Position numbers and translations under genes: made by a program. The notes below the pieces were generated by a model. The model was given only the letters and a program-made list of their open reading frames with translations. It did no database searches and was not told the DNA's origin. Below, piece after piece: positions 60,371-64,000 of a stretch of DNA of 64,000 nt. This DNA comes from Candidatus Neomicrothrix sp. UBA2517 (GTDB lineage Bacteria; Actinomycetota; Acidimicrobiia; Acidimicrobiales; UBA8592): NCBI GenBank assembly GCA_002341185.1, contig DDNP01000027.1, positions 4,999-68,998 on the forward strand, read 5' to 3'. Position 1 is the first letter of the stretch. Every line of letters begins with the position of its first letter.

Positions 60371-61117
60371 TCAGTTACGTCGTATAGGAAGGTTAATCAT
60401 CGCCGTAGATCCTGACTTGTACAACCTCGCAGGCCGTCCTCCCCCAGATAATGGGTTAGCATTTTTCCCTGTATCTTCAACGAAACCTGGGGAACTAAGG
60501 ACTTTCTTTTGGAAATTGCCTGGGTCTAAGGGTATCGACCAAATTATTTCATACACAGTCCGCAGTTGGGTGATAGTAAATTCTGGAGGGCAAAATTCGG
60601 TTGCGAGAGTTGTGTATTCAAGTTTACTTCGGGCACGGTCTATGGCGTCATCAATGATTAGTTTATGGTCAAAAGCTAATTTGAACTCCTGATCTATACC
60701 CTCGACCGGAATGAATTCTGCATGGATAGCATAAGACCCGCCGGATGGATTATCTAAATTCGGACCAATCCCCAGATGCGCAATGGAGATAACACGATTA
60801 CGGGGATCCCGATCTGGGCTACCGTAGGTTTTGAGTTGTTCAATATGTCCAGGGGCGACCGTAAGACCGGTTTCCTCTCTCAATTCTCTGATAGCTGCGC
60901 TTTTTGGATCTTCACCCAATTTTCCTAAGTTAGTTCGGATAAGGCCACCCGGAAGGGCCCAAAAACCAAGAAATGGCGGAATTCCTCTTTTGATTAGCAG
61001 AATTTGGAATTTTTCATCTCGAATCGTAAAAAGGGCTACATCAACAGCAACCCTAATCATGTTCTGCTGCTCGGTGATTTGTATGCTTTGATCTGCCACT
61101 TTATATTTGTCTATCAT
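60371..61117 (-). CDS. nrtR: NrtR-type Nudix regulator
   Basis: A 248-residue protein with an N-terminal Nudix domain (DEKFQILLIKRG, PGGLIR, and the helix EDPKSAAIRELREETGL) and a C-terminal winged-helix with TITQLRTVYEIIWS, NFQKKVL and GRPARLYK, the NrtR family pattern. NrtR proteins repress NAD-metabolism or sugar genes and release DNA when bound to ADP-ribose. The Nudix helix is complete, so hydrolysis of a nucleoside diphosphate is possible; there is a six-residue insert before it. A large palindrome lies 40 bp upstream and is the probable operator. The formate-dehydrogenase-like gene lies across the intergenic region. Confidence 0.83.
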   Translation of the reverse strand: MIDKYKVADQSIQITEQQNMIRVAVDVALFTIRDEKFQILLIKRGIPPFLGFWALPGGLIRTNLGKLGEDPKSAAIRELREETGLTVAPGHIEQLKTYGSPDRDPRNRVISIAHLGIGPNLDNPSGGSYAIHAEFIPVEGIDQEFKLAFDHKLIIDDAIDRARSKLEYTTLATEFCPPEFTITQLRTVYEIIWSIPLDPGNFQKKVLSSPGFVEDTGKNANPLSGGGRPARLYKSGSTAMINLPIRRN

Positions 61118-61549
61118 ATTTTTTGTGATCCTGTTATCTTCATCAAGTCAATTTTAGTACTTTACACTATAATAGTATATTATATTAATAGTGTAAGGTA
61201 CAATAACATAGCTTTAAAGAGGTAAATAACGTTTCCTGCGAGTTGATTCATAGTTATTTCGGATGTGATACTCACAAGTTATGATTTGTTTACTGCAGTG
61301 GGCATAAAGCTCGCAGCGACGAAACAAGAATAAAGTAATTGGGGTTAGCAGATAATGCATTTTAGCCAATAGCGCCGTATCTCTAATTTCTTTTACCTTT
61401 TGGTAGATGGGTCCATGGCATCAAAACACATGCCCTGGCTTGAAGCCCCTTGTGTCCTTTTTAGAATATGTGCGACAGAAAGTGCGTCATTCATTACAAC
61501 AGCTATTATGTCAATGAATCCGAACTCAAAGGTCATAGGCACAGTTGGT
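61118..61549 (+). other. AT-rich intergenic region between nrtR and molybdoenzyme
   Basis: 432 bp without a clear gene. It holds the palindrome at 61157-61201 and, further right, an open frame into the molybdoenzyme beginning at a TTG (61400) or ATG (61415). That frame encodes about 45-50 residues before homology begins, so the true start might lie inside this stretch. I see no tRNA, no further ORF with a ribosome site and no terminator. Confidence 0.6.
61157..61201. promoter_or_regulatory. 45-bp palindrome, probable NrtR-type operator
   Basis: Two 14-base arms (61157-61170 and 61188-61201) are reverse complements except for one base, separated by 17 bp. A nested palindrome lies inside: TATAATA-GTA-TATTATA at 61168-61184, and ACTAT/ATAGT half-sites recur at 61166-61176 and 61188-61192. 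It contains TATAAT- and TTTACA-like promoter elements. It lies 40 bp upstream of nrtR and 350 bp before the molybdoenzyme start, so autoregulation and control of both genes are possible. Confidence 0.6.
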
Positions 61550-63847
61550 ATGACGATCTTAGAAAATTACCAAGAACCAGAAGAGACTAATAGCTCAAAA
61601 GTCTGGCATAAAACAGCATGTGTTCTTTGCAGCGCAAACTGTGGCCTTGAAGTCCGTCTTGATGACCGTGAAATCATTCGAGTACGTGGTAATAAAGAAC
61701 ATGTTGCGAGCGCTGGATACACATGCGAAAAGGGTCTTCGAATCAATCATTACCAGAACAACACCAGTCGCTTAACTTCTCCTTTGAAAAGAACCGAAGA
61801 TGGATCTTACTTAGAGGTCGACTGGGATATGGCGATAGAGGAAATAGCACAGAGTCTGAAAGAGATAAATAATAAGTATGGCGGTGACAAGATTTTTTAT
61901 TATGGAGGTGGAGGTCAAGGTAACCACCTAGGAGGAGCTTACTCCACAGCTACAAGACAGGCTTACGGCATTAGCCGTAAATCTAATGCACTTGCACAGG
62001 AAAAGACTGGTGAAGCTTGGGTTGAGGGTCAAATGTTCGGCACACATACTCATGGAGGATTCCACGACGCTGAGGTAGCTATTTTCTTGGGCAAAAACCC
62101 ATGGCATTCCCATGGTTTTGATCAAGCGCGTAGAGTCCTCAAAGAAATCGCAAATGATGATAGACGCTCTCTAATTGTTATAGATCCGAGACGAACAGAA
62201 ACAGCGGACCTCGCTGATCATTGGCTTCAAGTAAAACCTGGAACAGACGCATTTCTTCTGGCGGCATTAGGGGCGGTACTTGTTACAGAAAACTTACTTA
62301 ACGATGATTGGCTTCGGGAAAATGCCGCTGGCGTCCAAGAAACAAAAGATGCTTTTAAACATATTCCGGTTGAGGAATATGCCGAACGCTCAGGAGTGCC
62401 GCTTAAACAACTTCATGTTGTGGCGAAACGAATAGCAGAGGCTAAAAGTGTTTCAACCTACGAAGACCTTGGTATCGAAATGGGTCCGCACAGCACACTA
62501 ATCTCGTATCTTCACCGTACTATCTCTATCTTGACAGGGAACTATGGAAAACCCGGAGCGTTAGGTCCACACACTTCAGTTGCCCCATTATTTAATTATT
62601 CTGCTGCCGGTCGCGAACCCACTGATCCCGTCACTGGAGGGAAAGTTATTTCAGGCCTGATTCCATGTAATGAAATAGCAGATGGTTTCTTATCTGATCA
62701 TCCAGAGCGAAGTCGGGCAATGATCATAGAGAGCGGTAATCCAGTCCATTCTCTAGCAGAGTCTGATAAATTTCGAGCAGCGATGCGCGCTGCTGAACTT
62801 ACCGTAATAATAGATGTTGTCCATACCGAAACAACTGAACAGGCAGATTGGATTCTTCCAGCATCATCACAATATGAAAAAGCTGAAGCGACTTTCTTTG
62901 GTGCGAACTTCCCTGCGAATACTTTCCACTTAAGACAAGCAATCCTTGAACCACTTGAAGGAACGTTAACTGAGCCAGAAATTCATAGTCGCCTTGTTCA
63001 GGCTTCTGGGGTACTAGATGGAATTGATTTTGAACCGTTGCGAGAAGCAGCCGAGCAGGGACTTGATGCATTCACTGAAGCTTTCATGGCCGCAGCTATG
63101 GAAAACCCAGCCGTCTCTGCATATGGTGCTGTTGTTCTGTACGAAACGATAGGAAAATCCTTACCAAAAAGCAAAGAAGGCGCAGCTGTTCTATGGTTCA
63201 GTTGCCAAATGGCTGCTCAAAAATACCCTGACCAAATTCGTGAAGCTGGTCACGATGGGGATGGTCCACAACTCGGAAATGCATTATTCCAAGCAATTAT
63301 TGATAGTGATGACGGGATTATCTTTACCAGACACCAATATGAGGATGCATTCGATTTCCTCAACACGCCTGATCAGAAAGTCAACCTACTTATTTCTGAG
63401 ATGCATGAACAATTGAAGCAACTCGACTCAGCACCTGCAAAATATACCTCAGAGAAATACCCTTTCATCCTTTCAGCTGGTGAACGAAGAGGATTCTCAG
63501 CCAACACCATTGTTAGAGACCCTTCTTGGCGAAAAAAAGATAAACAGGGCGCTTTGCGAATACATCCTGATGACGCCTCGGATTTAGGAGTCGTAGATGG
63601 TGGCCGTGTGCGAATCACAACACAAGGCGGAGAAGCTGTTGCGATAGCTGAAGTAAATGAAACAGTTCAGCCAGGGTACGTATCACTGCCGAATGGGTAC
63701 GGACTTTCTTACTCCCCAGCGGGAGGGGATGCTGAAATAGTGGGTGTCGCTCCAAACCAACTGACTTCAACCCAATGGAGAGACTCAATAGCAGGAACAC
63801 CGTGGCACAAACATGTGCCGGCACGACTCGAACCAGTTGAAAACTAG
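61550..63847 (+). CDS. Formate-dehydrogenase-like molybdopterin oxidoreductase
   Basis: A 765-residue molybdo-bis-PGD enzyme (start at 61550; an ATG at 61415 would add 45 residues). The 4Fe-4S motif CVLCSANCG, with a later Cys in GYTCEKG, opens the protein. Then GGGGQGNHLGG, VIDPRRTETADLADHWLQ and PGTDAFLLAALGAV, and a C-terminal molydopterin-binding ERRGFSANTIVRDP with HPDDASDLGV. Where formate dehydrogenases have Sec or Cys as Mo ligand, this protein has AQEKTG with no Cys, Sec or Ser. It is therefore probably not a plain formate dehydrogenase. Predicted soluble. No accessory fdh genes or beta subunit in the window. Confidence 0.83.
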   Translation: MTILENYQEPEETNSSKVWHKTACVLCSANCGLEVRLDDREIIRVRGNKEHVASAGYTCEKGLRINHYQNNTSRLTSPLKRTEDGSYLEVDWDMAIEEIAQSLKEINNKYGGDKIFYYGGGGQGNHLGGAYSTATRQAYGISRKSNALAQEKTGEAWVEGQMFGTHTHGGFHDAEVAIFLGKNPWHSHGFDQARRVLKEIANDDRRSLIVIDPRRTETADLADHWLQVKPGTDAFLLAALGAVLVTENLLNDDWLRENAAGVQETKDAFKHIPVEEYAERSGVPLKQLHVVAKRIAEAKSVSTYEDLGIEMGPHSTLISYLHRTISILTGNYGKPGALGPHTSVAPLFNYSAAGREPTDPVTGGKVISGLIPCNEIADGFLSDHPERSRAMIIESGNPVHSLAESDKFRAAMRAAELTVIIDVVHTETTEQADWILPASSQYEKAEATFFGANFPANTFHLRQAILEPLEGTLTEPEIHSRLVQASGVLDGIDFEPLREAAEQGLDAFTEAFMAAAMENPAVSAYGAVVLYETIGKSLPKSKEGAAVLWFSCQMAAQKYPDQIREAGHDGDGPQLGNALFQAIIDSDDGIIFTRHQYEDAFDFLNTPDQKVNLLISEMHEQLKQLDSAPAKYTSEKYPFILSAGERRGFSANTIVRDPSWRKKDKQGALRIHPDDASDLGVVDGGRVRITTQGGEAVAIAEVNETVQPGYVSLPNGYGLSYSPAGGDAEIVGVAPNQLTSTQWRDSIAGTPWHKHVPARLEPVEN

Positions 63848-63860
63848 ATATCTAGTTTTT
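63841..63860. terminator. Palindromic bidirectional terminator overlapping both stop codons
   Basis: AAACTAG-ATAT-CTAGTTT at 63841-63858 is a perfect palindrome followed by more Ts (TT, then TC). Seven base pairs with a four-base loop form a stem, weak in GC. The stop codons of the two convergent genes each lie in one arm. A bidirectional terminator is plausible. Confidence 0.45.
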
Positions 63861-64000
63861 CGTTCTCCGGAGTGTCCTCAGGAACGGATAATTCCCGTAT
63901 CGAGGAATCAAGAGGGTCAAGGTTTTCTATTTCCCCTTCAACGACATTGAGGTCATCAAGTTTCCGTAAGGTGGGTAGGACACGACCCTCAATCGCGCCA
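63844..64000 (-). CDS. Partial C-terminus of an unknown protein
   Basis: The minus strand is open from the window edge to a TAG stop (complement of 63844-63846), giving the last 51 residues. The sequence is acidic with many Leu, Asp, Glu, Ser and Pro (ending PENEKLDI) and no cysteine, typical of a flexible tail. It overlaps the molybdoenzyme stop by four bases, sharing CTAG. No family can be recognised from this part. Confidence 0.5.
   Translation of the reverse strand, partial: GAIEGRVLPTLRKLDDLNVVEGEIENLDPLDSSIRELSVPEDTPENEKLDI

Noticed and set aside
61550..63847. Molybdoenzyme as a second selenoprotein
   Set aside because: The frame is open without an in-frame TGA, and the Mo-ligand region reads AQEKTG.
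1..64000. tRNA, rRNA, CRISPR array, transposase, integrase or phage genes
   Set aside because: None seen by reading both strands; no direct-repeat arrays or terminal inverted repeats of an IS were noticed.

Overview
The window looks like a chromosome segment of a marine actinobacterium, most likely from the Acidimicrobiia. GC is about 40-45 percent by eye. The lineage call rests on several actinobacterial marks: three F420-type luciferase-like oxidoreductases, a mycothiol-dependent DinB/MDMPI-type enzyme, an Rv2466c-type mycothiol-linked DsbA protein, a DUF2510-RDD membrane protein, many FadE-like acyl-CoA dehydrogenases and short-chain dehydrogenases (SDRs), and genes with leaderless promoters (TANNNT about 6 nt before ATG/GTG). 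I saw no rRNA, tRNA, CRISPR array, transposase, integrase or phage gene.

Layout. Bases 1-7.7 kb: a partial phosphotransferase, a formylglycine sulfatase, an acyl-CoA synthetase with a SnoaL protein, then a minus-strand operon of esterase, F420 oxidoreductase, SDR and MFS exporter. 7.7-13 kb: a lipoprotein fusing cytochrome c to a PHM-like copper monooxygenase, then a minus-strand operon (histidine phosphatase, alcohol dehydrogenase, DsbA-like protein, SnoaL). The DsbA gene has an in-frame TGA exactly where its CPWC motif needs the first Cys, so it is a probable selenoprotein. 13-26 kb: MOSC protein, SDRs, a 14-TM MFS, a phosphotransferase with a small partner, ThuA, two nitroreductases, an MTA/SAH nucleosidase, an acyl-CoA dehydrogenase, a class C beta-lactamase-like lipoprotein and a carboxylesterase. 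26.3-28.1 kb: a photolyase-like protein with its two domains in reversed order, overlapping DUF2256-DUF3253 and zinc-ribbon genes. 28-34 kb: amidinotransferase, isochorismatase, SnoaL/F420 pair, acyl-CoA dehydrogenase, SRPBCC proteins and a phosphodiesterase. 34-42 kb: isochorismate synthase (menaquinone), SDR/ThuA pair, and a four-gene 2-oxoacid/acetoin dehydrogenase operon (E1 alpha, E1 beta, AcoX, E2 with three E3-binding domains). 42-53 kb: F420 oxidoreductase, a PEP-utilising enzyme without ATP-grasp, a winged-helix partner, acyltransferase, MDMPI protein, SDRs (two in tandem), glyoxalase-type protein, RDD protein and acyl-CoA dehydrogenase. 53-56.4 kb: release factor 3, DsbB, a TlpA-like protein and a 30-residue eight-Cys peptide. 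56-64 kb: a pair of acyl-CoA dehydrogenases, an unknown CxxC protein, MFS, an NrtR-type Nudix regulator facing a large palindrome, and a formate-dehydrogenase-like molybdoenzyme.

Taken together the content is that of a heterotroph with broad capacity to break down lipids, esters, sulfate esters and small aromatic or steroid-like compounds: activation by CoA ligase, oxidation by acyl-CoA dehydrogenases and SDRs, F420 and flavin reductases, hydrolases, and MFS efflux. The most unusual items are the probable Sec-containing DsbA-like protein with a SECIS-like hairpin, the domain-permuted photolyase, and the leaderless metallothionein-like peptide with a palindromic operator.
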